Shown piece after piece: positions 52,142-60,077 of a stretch of 64,000 bases of DNA. The notes beneath the pieces were generated by a model, which saw only the letters and a program-made list of their open reading frames with translations, was not told where the DNA came from and searched no databases. Numbering within the stretch: the stretch's first letter is position 1; every line of letters starts with the position of its first letter. The translations under genes were made by a program, and so were the position numbers. The stretch is from Chryseobacterium daeguense DSM 19388. Its GTDB lineage: Bacteria; Bacteroidota; Bacteroidia; Flavobacteriales; Weeksellaceae. The stretch spans positions 304,497 to 368,496 of the forward strand of contig NZ_AUMT01000001.1 in the NCBI RefSeq assembly GCF_000430825.1, in the 5' to 3' direction.

Positions 52142-52221
52142 TCCCGCTTTCCGCTATATCTTTTTCTCCAGCGCTTTTTTTAAGCCATTTCAGAAAAAGG
52201 ATGCCGCTGCAATCGGGGCTA
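52142..52221 (+). repeat. Interspersed palindromic repeat family A, copy 2
   Basis: TCCCGCTTTCCGCTATATC, then TTTTTCTCC, a variable centre, AAAAAGGATGCCGCTGCAA and TCGGGGCTAG. It begins 8 bases after the purM stop. Confidence 0.75.
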
Positions 52222-52236
52222 GTTAATAACATAGAA

Positions 52237-52269
52237 AGCCTTGTCAAGGTTTCAAACCTTGACAAGGCT
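52237..52269 (+). repeat. Palindromic repeat family C, copy 1
   Basis: AGCCTTGTCAAGGTTT faces AAACCTTGACAAGGCT around a single C, a perfect 16-bp palindrome 11 bases before purN. Copy 2 is at 57959. Confidence 0.8.
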
Positions 52270-52280
52270 CACAAAATAAA

Positions 52281-52853
52281 ATGAAAAACTTAGTTATACT
52301 CGTTTCAGGTTCAGGAACCAATCTTCAGAGAATCATCGATACCATCGATAATGGAGAGATCCAAAATGCAAAAATATCTTTGGTGGTGGCAGACAGAGAA
52401 TGTTACGGACTGGAAAGAGCAAAAAATCATAACATAGAAAATGTTCTGATTCCGAGAGGGAAAAACTTCAGCAGTGAATTTAGTAAAATTATTCCTGAAA
52501 ATACAGACTTAATTGTATTGGCTGGATTTTTATCCATTCTGAAACCGGAGTTTTGTGAAAATTGGGTTGGAAAAATAATCAATATTCATCCGGCATTGCT
52601 TCCGAAATTCGGAGGAAAGGGAATGTGGGGACATCACGTTCATAACGCGGTTATTGAAGCTAAAGAAAAAGAAAGCGGTGCAACGGTGCATTTTGTGACT
52701 TCAGGAATCGATGAAGGGGAAGCTATTCTTCAGAAATCATTCGAAATTACAGAAAATGATACTCCCAAAACCGTAGCGGAAAAAGTCCATTTAATTGAAT
52801 ATGAAATTTTCCCAAAAGCAATAAATAAAGTACTTAATAATGTAACAATCTAA
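52281..52853 (+). CDS. purN: Phosphoribosylglycinamide formyltransferase (formyl-THF dependent)
   Basis: It formylates GAR with 10-formyltetrahydrofolate. The 190-residue chain has the start LVILVSGSGTNLQRIID, the catalytic NIHPALLPKFGGKGMWG near residue 100, and HFVTSGIDEGEAI with the catalytic Asp near 140. These match the Asn, His, Asp triad of PurN. The final codons (NVTI and stop) are written by the start of an interspersed repeat (family F), so the natural C-terminus may have been replaced when the repeat inserted. It lies 147 bases after purM, across two other repeats. Confidence 0.95.
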   Translation: MKNLVILVSGSGTNLQRIIDTIDNGEIQNAKISLVVADRECYGLERAKNHNIENVLIPRGKNFSSEFSKIIPENTDLIVLAGFLSILKPEFCENWVGKIINIHPALLPKFGGKGMWGHHVHNAVIEAKEKESGATVHFVTSGIDEGEAILQKSFEITENDTPKTVAEKVHLIEYEIFPKAINKVLNNVTI

Positions 52854-52915
52854 CAATGTATAAATCTACCAATTTCACTTATTGGTAAATTGTTAAACTG
52901 ATACATTGTTAAATT
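52839..52915 (+). repeat. Interspersed repeat family F, copy 2
   Basis: AATGTAACAATCTAACAATGT, CTACCAATTTCACTTATTGGT, ACTGATACATTGTTAAAT. ACCAAT/ATTGGT and ATGTAT/ATACAT pair to form a long hairpin. It overlaps the last codons of purN. Confidence 0.65.
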
Positions 52916-52982
52916 TATATAAAGACACATTTAGATTAAAAAGTTTCGAAAAACAAGGTAAAATCTAAGTAAAAATAAAGTA

Positions 52983-53028
52983 AAACCGGAGGTGAAAGAC
53001 CCGGTTTACAGTTTGAAATAGCTGTAAA
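52983..53028 (+). promoter_or_regulatory. Two overlapping hairpins in the purH leader
   Basis: AAACCGG (52983-52989) pairs with CCGGTTT (53001-53007), and TTTACAG (53005-53011) pairs with CTGTAAA (53022-53028). The TTT at 53005-53007 belongs to both stems, so full pairing of one excludes part of the other. The purH start is 22 bases downstream. It is not a recognisable ZTP, purine or PRPP riboswitch. Confidence 0.5.
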
Positions 53029-53049
53029 AAGTAAAAAATCGAAAGTAAA

Positions 53050-54567
53050 ATGAGTAAAAAGAGAGTTTTAATCAGCGTTTCTGATAAAAGCGGATTGATC
53101 GAATTTGCGCAGTTTTTGGAAGCCCAGAATTATGAATTGATTTCTACAGGAGGGACGTTCAAACATTTGAAAGATGCTGGTTTAAATCCAATTCAGATTG
53201 ATGAGGTTACCAATTTCCCTGAGATGTTGGACGGAAGAGTGAAAACATTACACCCGAAAGTTCACGGTGGATTGTTGGCCGTTCGTTCCAACGAGCAGCA
53301 CATGAAAACAGTTCAGGAGCACGGGATTGGTCTGATTGACATGGTGATTGTAAATCTTTACCCTTTCTTTGAAAATGTAAATAAAGACATTTCTCTTCAC
53401 GAAAAGGTAGAATTCATCGACATCGGAGGTCCTTCAATGCTTCGTTCTGCTGCGAAAAACTTTGATTCTGTGACGGTAATTACTGACGTGGAAGATTACG
53501 CGACAGTAAAAATCGAAATGGAACAAAATGGTGATACATACATCGAAACTCGTAAAAAACTGGCAGGAAAGGTATTCAACCTTACTTCTGCTTACGATGC
53601 AGCTATTTCCAGAATGCTTTTAGATGAAGAATATCCGACGTATCTAAATGCATCTTACAAAAAAGTTTCTGACCTAAGATATGGTGAAAATCCGCATCAG
53701 ACAGCAGCTTACTACGTTTCTACTTTCGAAAACGGGGCAATGAAAGATTTCGAACAGCTGGGAGGTAAAGAATTGTCTTTCAACAATCTTCGCGATATGG
53801 ATCTTTGCTGGAAAGTGGTAACGGAATTCAAGGAAGAAATGGCTTGTTGCGCAGTAAAACATTCTACACCTTGTGGTGTGGCAATTGGGATTTCAGCGTT
53901 GGAAACCTACCAGAAAACTTTTGAGTGTGATCCGGTTTCTATCTTTGGAGGAATTGTTGCAATGAACTACAAAATCGACGCTGCAACGGCTGAAGAATTA
54001 AATAAAACTTTCCTTGAGATCGTAATGGCTCCTGAATTTGATGAGGAAGCTCTTGAAGTTTTAAGAAAAAAGAAAAATTTAAGAATTATAAAAATCGTAA
54101 ACCCTGTTTCTGATAAGCAGACGTGGGTGAAGGTTGATGGCGGAATTTTAGTTCAGGACAACGACAGCATTTTCTCTGACGATATTAAAGTGGTTACTGA
54201 AACACAGCCTACAGAAGCACAGAGAAAAGCATTATTATTCTCTCAGAGAGTGGTAAAATATGTAAAATCTAATGCAATTGTAGTTTCTAACGGAATTCAG
54301 GCTTTCGGAATCGGTGGCGGTCAGGTGAACAGGATCTGGGCAACACAGCAGGCAATTGAAAGAGCAAAAGAGAAATTCTCCGGAGATTTAGTTTTGGCTT
54401 CAGACGCATTTTTCCCTTTCCGTGACGTGGTAGATTTCTGCGCTCAGGAGGGAATTACAGCGATTATTCAGCCGGGAGGAAGTGTAAAAGACCAGGACAG
54501 CATTGAGGCTGCGAATGAGCATAAAATTCCGATGATGTTCACTGGAATCAGACATTTTTTCCATTAA
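53050..54567 (+). CDS. purH: Bifunctional AICAR formyltransferase / IMP cyclohydrolase
   Basis: It performs the last two steps to IMP. The 505-residue protein has an N-terminal MGS-like cyclohydrolase domain (1-150) with [17 protein letters not shown] and [14 protein letters not shown]. The larger AICAR transformylase domain follows with [14 protein letters not shown], the catalytic Lys-His in [13 protein letters not shown] near residue 275, and the C-terminal [14 protein letters not shown] and [11 protein letters not shown]. The leader contains a pair of overlapping hairpins that may regulate it. Confidence 0.98.
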   Translation: MSKKRVLISVSDKSGLIEFAQFLEAQNYELISTGGTFKHLKDAGLNPIQIDEVTNFPEMLDGRVKTLHPKVHGGLLAVRSNEQHMKTVQEHGIGLIDMVIVNLYPFFENVNKDISLHEKVEFIDIGGPSMLRSAAKNFDSVTVITDVEDYATVKIEMEQNGDTYIETRKKLAGKVFNLTSAYDAAISRMLLDEEYPTYLNASYKKVSDLRYGENPHQTAAYYVSTFENGAMKDFEQLGGKELSFNNLRDMDLCWKVVTEFKEEMACCAVKHSTPCGVAIGISALETYQKTFECDPVSIFGGIVAMNYKIDAATAEELNKTFLEIVMAPEFDEEALEVLRKKKNLRIIKIVNPVSDKQTWVKVDGGILVQDNDSIFSDDIKVVTETQPTEAQRKALLFSQRVVKYVKSNAIVVSNGIQAFGIGGGQVNRIWATQQAIERAKEKFSGDLVLASDAFFPFRDVVDFCAQEGITAIIQPGGSVKDQDSIEAANEHKIPMMFTGIRHFFH

Positions 54568-54700
54568 TAAATGAAATTAAAAGAAACAGACATTTAGAGA
54601 TTAAGAGATTGCTGTATGGTAATTTCTTAATTCCTTAATATCTCAATTTTTAATTTTAAATTATATATTTGTAAAATTAGACTAGATAATTAAATAAATT

Positions 54701-55939
54701 ATGAGAATATTAATCATAGGTGAAGGTGGAAGAGAGTCTGCCTTGGCTGCAAAACTTCAGAATGACTCCAGAGTTACTAAAATGTTTTTCGCCAACGGAA
54801 ACGCTACCACTGATGTAATAGGAAAAAATGTTCATTTATCAGAGATTAAAGAACTTAGAGATTTTGCTATCAAAGAAAAGGTAGATCTTACGATTGTAGG
54901 TCCTGAAGCACCGCTTGTAGCAGGTTTGAAGGACGAGTTCAAGAAGCACGACCTTAAAGTTTTTGGTCCGAATCAAAAAGTTGCAAGCCTGGAAGGAAGT
55001 AAGGCTTTCTCTAAGAAATTCATGCAGACCTATGATATCAAAACGGCAAAAGCTGTGGTATTTGATTCATATAACGAAGCTAAGGAATATGTTCAGACAC
55101 AGGCTTATCCTTTAGTAATCAAGGCTAGCGGTCTGGCTGGAGGAAAAGGTGTTGTTATCTGCGATACTTTGGAAGAAGCTGAAGCTACGATCCATGATTT
55201 CATGATCAGAAGAATCTATGGGGATGCCGGAATTCGTTTAGTTATCGAAGAATATTTAGAAGGTTTTGAGGCTTCAATTATCGCTTTTTCAAACGGTGAA
55301 AAACTATTCCCGTGTATTGCTGCCAAAGATTATAAAAAAGCAGGAAACGGTGATACAGGACCAAATACAGGAGGTATGGGTTCAGTGGCACCAAGCCCGG
55401 AATTTACAGCAGAACATCAGGCAGATTTCGAGAAAAATATCCTTGAACCAACAATTGCAGGTCTTAAAGGGGAAGGTTTCAGCTTTAAAGGAATCATTTT
55501 CTTCGGATTAATGGTGACTAAAAACGGAACTTACCTTCTTGAATACAACATGAGATTCGGGGATCCTGAAACTCAGGTGCTAATGGCTTTAATGGAAAAC
55601 AATCTGTTAGACGTCATCAACGACTGTATGGAAGGGAAAGACATTGAGCTTAAGTTTAAAGACGAAAAAGCGGTTTGTCTTGTAATGTGTTCCGGAGGGT
55701 ATCCGAGAAACATTGAAACCGGTTTCGAAATCGTGGGGGAAGATAAAATGAAGCACAGCAAACTTTTATATGCAGGTGCTGTAAGAAAAGGCGACAAAGT
55801 AGTTTCCAACGGTGGTAGAGTTCTAAACATCGTGGCTACGGGAGCTACTTACGAAGATGCCCGCAAGAAAGTTTACGAAGACGCAAGTCATGTACATTTC
55901 GATTACGGCTTCTACAGAGAAGACATCGGAAAGTTTTAA
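54701..55939 (+). CDS. purD: Phosphoribosylamine-glycine ligase (GAR synthetase)
   Basis: It joins glycine to phosphoribosylamine using ATP, step two of purine synthesis. The 412-residue ATP-grasp protein opens with ILIIGEGGRESALAAKL. It has the KASGLAGGKGVVIC nucleotide loop near residue 140, GDGDTGPNTGGMGS-type sequence near 215 (NGDTGPNTGGMGSVAPSPEF), and the metal site YNMRFGDPETQ near 285. A -7 box (TATATTTG, 54664-54671) lies 29 bases before the ATG. The purH-purD gap holds an AAGAGATT-type intergenic repeat. Confidence 0.97.
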   Translation: MRILIIGEGGRESALAAKLQNDSRVTKMFFANGNATTDVIGKNVHLSEIKELRDFAIKEKVDLTIVGPEAPLVAGLKDEFKKHDLKVFGPNQKVASLEGSKAFSKKFMQTYDIKTAKAVVFDSYNEAKEYVQTQAYPLVIKASGLAGGKGVVICDTLEEAEATIHDFMIRRIYGDAGIRLVIEEYLEGFEASIIAFSNGEKLFPCIAAKDYKKAGNGDTGPNTGGMGSVAPSPEFTAEHQADFEKNILEPTIAGLKGEGFSFKGIIFFGLMVTKNGTYLLEYNMRFGDPETQVLMALMENNLLDVINDCMEGKDIELKFKDEKAVCLVMCSGGYPRNIETGFEIVGEDKMKHSKLLYAGAVRKGDKVVSNGGRVLNIVATGATYEDARKKVYEDASHVHFDYGFYREDIGKF

Positions 55940-55950
55940 AATAAATCACG

Positions 55951-55983
55951 AAAAAAGATTTGGAGCAATCCAGGTCTTTTTTT
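55951..55983 (+). terminator. Probable terminator after purD
   Basis: AAAAAAGA...TGG pairs with CCA...TCTTTTTT around a short loop, ending in T7. Confidence 0.55.
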
Positions 55984-56011
55984 GTAAAGAATTTATCATT
56001 GAAAAGGCTAC

Positions 56012-56143
56012 ATCAATAGGATCGGGCTTTAGCCCAATTAATTAGAAAAGAATCAATTTGGCTTTAGCCAAAATTTAAAAAAGTTAGATTGAGCCCTGAA
56101 AGGGCGAAACAACAATAGCTTCGGTTGTAACCCGGAGAACTGA
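56012..56143 (+). repeat. Interspersed repeats: family D copy 2 and adjacent REP-like element
   Basis: ATCAATAGGATCGGGCTTTAG and CCC, then TTGGCTTTAGCCAA, matches copy 1 at 43361. It is followed from about 56089 by GAGCCCTGAAAGGGCG and a CTTCGGTTGTAACCCGGAG tract, another REP-like palindrome. The block fills the purD-guaA gap. Confidence 0.65.
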
Positions 56144-56211
56144 AAATAATGTAATTGAATATTAATCAATCACATTCATCATTTATCAATCATCATTTAT
56201 CAATTATAATA

Positions 56212-57741
56212 ATGAACAACGGTATTATCATATTAGATTTCGGATCACAGTATAACCAGCTTATCGGAAGAAGAATCCGCGAGATGGGCGTATATTCTGA
56301 AATTTTACCTTTCAATACACCATTAGAAACAATCTTAGAAAAGCAGCCGAAAGGCATTATCCTTTCCGGAGGACCAAGCTCTGTAAACGCAGAAAATGCT
56401 CACCTGGTTGAAAAAGAACTATATGAACAGGGAATTCCTGTACTGGGAATTTGCTACGGAATGCAATTGACAGCACATCTTTTAGGCGGAAAAGTTCATA
56501 AAGGCGTAAAAGGGGAGTACGGAAAAGCGCATCTGGAAATCGTAAAAGAATCTTCTTTATTAAAAGGGGTGACTAATAATTCTATTGTATGGATGAGCCA
56601 CTTTGATGAGGTGGGACAATTGCCTCCAGGTTTTGAATTAAATGCACAATCCGGCGTAATCGCTTCAATGTCAAATGAAGATAAAAAAATCTATTGCGTA
56701 CAATTTCATCCGGAAGTTTCTCATACTGAAGAAGGTGGGAAAATGCTTGAGAATTTTGTTTTCGGAATCTGTAATGCTGAGAAAAACTGGAAACTGACTA
56801 ATTATATTGAAAAAACAATCTCAGAAATCCGTGAAAAAGTAGGAGATCAGAAAGTGATCCTTGGACTTTCAGGAGGAGTGGATTCTTCTGTAGCAGCGGT
56901 TTTAATTCATAGAGCAATCGGTGATCAGCTGACTTGTATCTTCGTAGACACAGGTCTGTTGAGAAAAGATGAAGGCAAAAAAGTAATGGACAATTATGGA
57001 GAACATTTCCATATGAACATTAAGCTGGTTGATGCTTCCGAGAGATTTTTGTCAAAATTAGCCGGAGTTGATGATCCTGAAGCCAAAAGAAAAATCATCG
57101 GTAACGAGTTCATTCATGTTTTTGATGAAGAATCTCATAAAATTGAAGGGGCAAAATTCTTAGCGCAAGGAACAATTTACCCGGATGTAATTGAAAGCCA
57201 GTCGGTAAACGGACCTTCTGCGGTAATCAAGTCTCACCACAATGTGGGCGGCCTTCCGGAAGAAATGGAGTTTGAACTGCTTGAGCCTTTAAGAGAATTA
57301 TTTAAGGATGAAGTAAGAAAAGTAGGTGAAGAATTGGGAATTCCTCATCATTTGGTTCACAGACATCCTTTCCCTGGTCCTGGTTTGGGAATCAGAATTT
57401 TAGGAGCTGTTGATGCCGAAAAAGTAAGAATTTTGCAGGAAGCTGACGATATTTTCATTGAAGAATTGTATAAAAATGATCTGTATGAAAAAGTTTCTCA
57501 GGCTTTCGTGGTGCTTCTTCCTGTAAAATCTGTAGGAGTTATGGGTGATGAAAGAACTTATGAATACACTGCTGTAGTTCGTTCTGCAAACACCATCGAT
57601 TTCATGACAGCAACCTGGAGCAGACTTCCTTACGAATTTTTGGATACTGTTTCCAGCAGAATCATCAATGAAGTAAGAGGAATCAACAGAGTAGCATACG
57701 ATATTTCAAGCAAACCGCCGGCAACCATCGAGTGGGAATAA
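56212..57741 (+). CDS. guaA: GMP synthase (glutamine-hydrolysing)
   Basis: It converts XMP to GMP with glutamine and ATP. The 509-residue protein has a class I amidotransferase domain with the nucleophile Cys in GICYGMQ (about residue 81) and the His/Glu pair in QFHPEVSHTE near 170. The PP-loop ATPase domain has GLSGGVDSSVAA near 225, and the C-terminal dimerisation domain ends RVAYDISSKPPATIEWE. The frame is open from 56155, but those codons lie in repetitive AT-rich sequence. The ATG at 56212 gives the family N-terminus (IIILDFGSQYNQLI). Confidence 0.97.
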   Translation: MNNGIIILDFGSQYNQLIGRRIREMGVYSEILPFNTPLETILEKQPKGIILSGGPSSVNAENAHLVEKELYEQGIPVLGICYGMQLTAHLLGGKVHKGVKGEYGKAHLEIVKESSLLKGVTNNSIVWMSHFDEVGQLPPGFELNAQSGVIASMSNEDKKIYCVQFHPEVSHTEEGGKMLENFVFGICNAEKNWKLTNYIEKTISEIREKVGDQKVILGLSGGVDSSVAAVLIHRAIGDQLTCIFVDTGLLRKDEGKKVMDNYGEHFHMNIKLVDASERFLSKLAGVDDPEAKRKIIGNEFIHVFDEESHKIEGAKFLAQGTIYPDVIESQSVNGPSAVIKSHHNVGGLPEEMEFELLEPLRELFKDEVRKVGEELGIPHHLVHRHPFPGPGLGIRILGAVDAEKVRILQEADDIFIEELYKNDLYEKVSQAFVVLLPVKSVGVMGDERTYEYTAVVRSANTIDFMTATWSRLPYEFLDTVSSRIINEVRGINRVAYDISSKPPATIEWE

Positions 57742-57764
57742 TTTTTGACTTGAATTTTACATAT

Positions 57765-57792
57765 AAATCCTGCCTTTGGGCGGGATTTTTGT
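57765..57792 (+). terminator. Terminator after guaA
   Basis: AAATCCTGCC pairs with GGCGGGATTT through one wobble and is followed by a T-run. Confidence 0.8.
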
Positions 57793-57809
57793 TCACAAAT
57801 TTTTTATTT

Positions 57810-57906
57810 GGAGCTTTTTCCAGCTTTCCGCTATATCTTTTTTGTTACGGCCTCCGCTTTGCTCCGGCCGCAACAAAAAAGGATGCCGCTGCAATCTGGG
57901 CTAGGG
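57810..57906 (+). repeat. Interspersed palindromic repeat family A, copy 3
   Basis: GAGCTTTTTCCAGCTTTCCG, CTATATCTTTTTTGTTACGGCC, then GGCCGCAACAAAAAAGGATGC and CGCTGCAATCTGGGCTAGGG. CTTTTTTGTTACGGCC and GGCCGCAACAAAAAAG form a long stem, a fuller version of the copies at 32225 and 52142. Confidence 0.8.
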
Positions 57907-57958
57907 TGGAAGGCTTTCATTTCAATATTAGTATGGCCTAGAAAATCTTCTCGTTAAT

Positions 57959-57986
57959 CTTGTCAAGGTTTTAAACCTCGACAAGG
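57959..57986 (+). repeat. Palindromic repeat family C, copy 2
   Basis: CTTGTCAAGGTTTTAAACCT, then CGACAAGG, a near-perfect palindrome matching 52237-52269. Confidence 0.7.
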
Positions 57987-57999
57987 ATCTTTAATTAAA

Positions 58000-58089
58000 A
58001 ACCTTTGTGAACTTTGCTGAGTAGAACGCCTTTGCGAACCTTAAAATCAGTTAGTAGTAAAAAAATCTTTGTGTGCTTTGCGTTAAAAA
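58000..58089 (+). repeat. Interspersed repeat family B, copy 3
   Basis: ACCTTTGTGAACTTTGCTGA, GTAGAACGCCTTTGCGAACC, TAGTAGTAAAAAAATCTTTG, then GCTTTGCGTTAAAA. Together with families A and C it fills most of the 453-base gap between guaA and the next gene; nothing else is visible there. Confidence 0.7.
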
Positions 58090-58194
58090 GAATTATGATT
58101 AAAGGAGATATTCAGTTAGTTTTTCAGAATAATTAAAGTTCTTGAAAACTTTTTATCAATTTATTTTCCCTAAATTTAGGTAAAATTACATCAA

Positions 58195-59694
58195 ATGCAA
58201 ATAGAGACGAGACCGCTGACGGTTCAGGATTATGATGAATTGGTAGTTACAATGAAACGGGCTTATCCGCAAATGTCAGAATCAATATGGTCAAAAAGAA
58301 GCATCGAAAAACTGACAAGAATATTCCCAAAAGGCCAGATCTGTATCACTGTAGACGGGAAATTGGCTGCGGTGGCACTTTCTATTATAGTGAATTATAA
58401 CGAATTTGGAGACGATCATACGTACAGCGATATCACTGGAAATTATACTTTTAATACCCACTCGTCAACGGGAGATGTTTTGTATGGAATTGAAGTTTTT
58501 GTAGATCCGGAGTTCCGGGAATTGAGGTTGGGCAGAAGATTATACGATGCAAGAAAAGAATTGTGTGAATTATTGAATTTAAAATCAATTATTCTGGGTG
58601 GCAGAATCCCAAATTACCATAAACACAGCGAATTATCACCAAGAGAATACATTCGGAGAGTACGTGACAAAGAAATTTATGATCCTGTTCTATCCTTTCA
58701 GTTATCCAATAACTTTTTACCAATCAGGGTTTTAAAAAAATATCTTCCTGAAGACGAATCTTCGAAAGAAAATGCTGTTTTATTGCAGTGGAACAATATT
58801 TATTACAGCAAAAAACCCAACACCATGCAGGACAGCATTATTCGTTTGGGTCTGGTGCAGTGGCAGATGAGGCACTTCAAGGATATCGATGCTTTCTACG
58901 AGCAGGTAGAATTTTTTGTGGATGTAATGGGTGACTATAAGGCTGATTTTGTGCTGTTTCCGGAATTATTTAATACACCGCTGCTGGCTCCGTTCAATAA
59001 GCTTTCAGAGAGGGACAGTATGATAGAATTAGCAAAATTAACGGACGAAATTAAGATGAAAATTTCCGATCTTGCGATCAGCTACAATGTAAATATCATT
59101 TCAGGAAGCATGCCGGTTTTTGAAAATAATGATTTATATAATGTGAGCTACCTTCTTCACAGAGACGGAAGAGTCGATGAATATAGGAAAATCCATATCA
59201 CGCCCAATGAGAAAAAATATTATGGCATGAAGGGCGGAAATGAGATCAGGGTATTCGATACCGACTGCGGAAAAATAGGCCTGGTAATCTGCTATGATGT
59301 TGAATTCCCGGAACTTCCGAGAATTTTGGCAGATCAGGGGATGAAAATTCTATTTGTACCTTACCTCACAGATACTCAGAATGCTTACATGCGTGTTCGT
59401 CATTGCGCGGCCGCTAGAGCTATTGAAAATGAATGTTATGTGGCGATTGCAGGTTGTGTCGGAAATCTTCCTGGGGTCAATAATATGGATATCCAGTTTG
59501 GGCAGGCCGCGGTTTTTACGCCTTCAGATTTTGCCTTTCCTTCGAACGCTGTTAAAGGTGAAGCAACACCAAACACAGAAATGACATTAATTGTGGATGT
59601 GGATCTAAATTTACTGAAAGATCTTCACCACCACGGCTCTGTTCAGGTGATGAAGGACCGTCGGAGAGATTTATATGAAACCTATTTGAAATAG
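58195..59694 (+). CDS. GNAT acetyltransferase - carbon-nitrogen hydrolase fusion
   Basis: A 499-residue two-domain protein. Residues 1-190 form a GNAT domain with EVFVDPEFRELRLGRRLYDA as the acetyl-CoA loop. Residues 215-499 are a nitrilase-superfamily domain with the complete triad: Glu in LFPELFNTP, Lys in EYRKIHITPNEKKY and Cys in LVICYDVEFPEL. The same fusion occurs in many Bacteroidetes and Gammaproteobacteria, and its substrate is not known to me. The start follows a 12-base palindrome (CCTAAATTTAGG, 58169-58180). It is monocistronic and convergent with the small peptide gene. Confidence 0.9.
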   Translation: MQIETRPLTVQDYDELVVTMKRAYPQMSESIWSKRSIEKLTRIFPKGQICITVDGKLAAVALSIIVNYNEFGDDHTYSDITGNYTFNTHSSTGDVLYGIEVFVDPEFRELRLGRRLYDARKELCELLNLKSIILGGRIPNYHKHSELSPREYIRRVRDKEIYDPVLSFQLSNNFLPIRVLKKYLPEDESSKENAVLLQWNNIYYSKKPNTMQDSIIRLGLVQWQMRHFKDIDAFYEQVEFFVDVMGDYKADFVLFPELFNTPLLAPFNKLSERDSMIELAKLTDEIKMKISDLAISYNVNIISGSMPVFENNDLYNVSYLLHRDGRVDEYRKIHITPNEKKYYGMKGGNEIRVFDTDCGKIGLVICYDVEFPELPRILADQGMKILFVPYLTDTQNAYMRVRHCAAARAIENECYVAIAGCVGNLPGVNNMDIQFGQAAVFTPSDFAFPSNAVKGEATPNTEMTLIVDVDLNLLKDLHHHGSVQVMKDRRRDLYETYLK

Positions 59695-59723
59695 AAAAAG
59701 AATGCAAATTGCATTCTTTTTTT
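59695..59723. terminator. Bidirectional terminator between fusion gene and peptide gene
   Basis: AAAAAGAATGC pairs with GCATTCTTTTT around AAATT, with T-runs on both strands. Confidence 0.85.
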
Positions 59724-59728
59724 GTTTT

Positions 59729-59884
59729 TTACAGGAATTTCGGACAAATAACTGTTGTACAGATTAGTCCCGGGCATCTTGGTCTGCCATCATCCGGGCA
59801 GCATTTGTTTGAGCAGTCTTTAATTAATCCGTTTCCTGCGATTGTTTTTAATTGTTCTCTTGAAAGTTTTGATAATTTTCTCAT
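59729..59884 (-). CDS. Small Cys-rich peptide with double-glycine-type leader (bacteriocin-like)
   Basis: A 51-codon gene below the usual length cut-off. It begins MRKLSKLSREQLKTIAGNG, which matches the leader of Bacteroidetes bacteriocin-like and natural-product precursors (LSRxxLKxIxGG), with the cleavage site here written G-N-G. The remaining 32 residues carry six Cys (residues 24, 28, 29, 37, 42, 47) and several Pro, as in a disulphide-rich or modified peptide. It is monocistronic, ends at a shared hairpin, and has a 17-bp inverted repeat 68-118 bases upstream. No peptidase-containing ABC transporter or modifying enzyme is in the window. Function is unknown. Confidence 0.75.
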   Translation of the reverse strand: MRKLSKLSREQLKTIAGNGLIKDCSNKCCPDDGRPRCPGLICTTVICPKFL

Positions 59885-59951
59885 AATAATATTTTTTTGA
59901 GTTTAGTTTTAATGATTTGTTTCTTATAAAGTTAAAAATATTTTTAATTCA

Positions 59952-60002
59952 GTCGTAAATAATAACTACATTTTAAAGAATTTTTTAGTTATCATTTACG
60001 AC
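59952..60002. promoter_or_regulatory. 17-bp inverted repeat upstream of the peptide gene
   Basis: GTCGTAAATAATAACTA (59952-59968) faces TAGTTATCATTTACGAC (59986-60002) with one mismatch and a 17-base spacer. It lies in the divergent region between the peptide gene and the UbiB-like gene. It could be an operator for either or a transcript-end hairpin, although no gene ends here. Confidence 0.6.
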
Positions 60003-60077
60003 ACAGGAAACGAAAAGAAAAATAATTATACTCAATAGGAATAATTTTTGGAGTAATTTGCAACTACATTTCAAGAT

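Noticed and set aside
52916..53049. ZTP or purine riboswitch before purH
   Set aside because: The conserved cores of those riboswitches are not visible; only two small hairpins are present, reported separately.
57732..57941. 69-codon frame after guaA
   Set aside because: It overlaps the guaA end, its terminator and a family A repeat; the translation is just the repeat read in frame.
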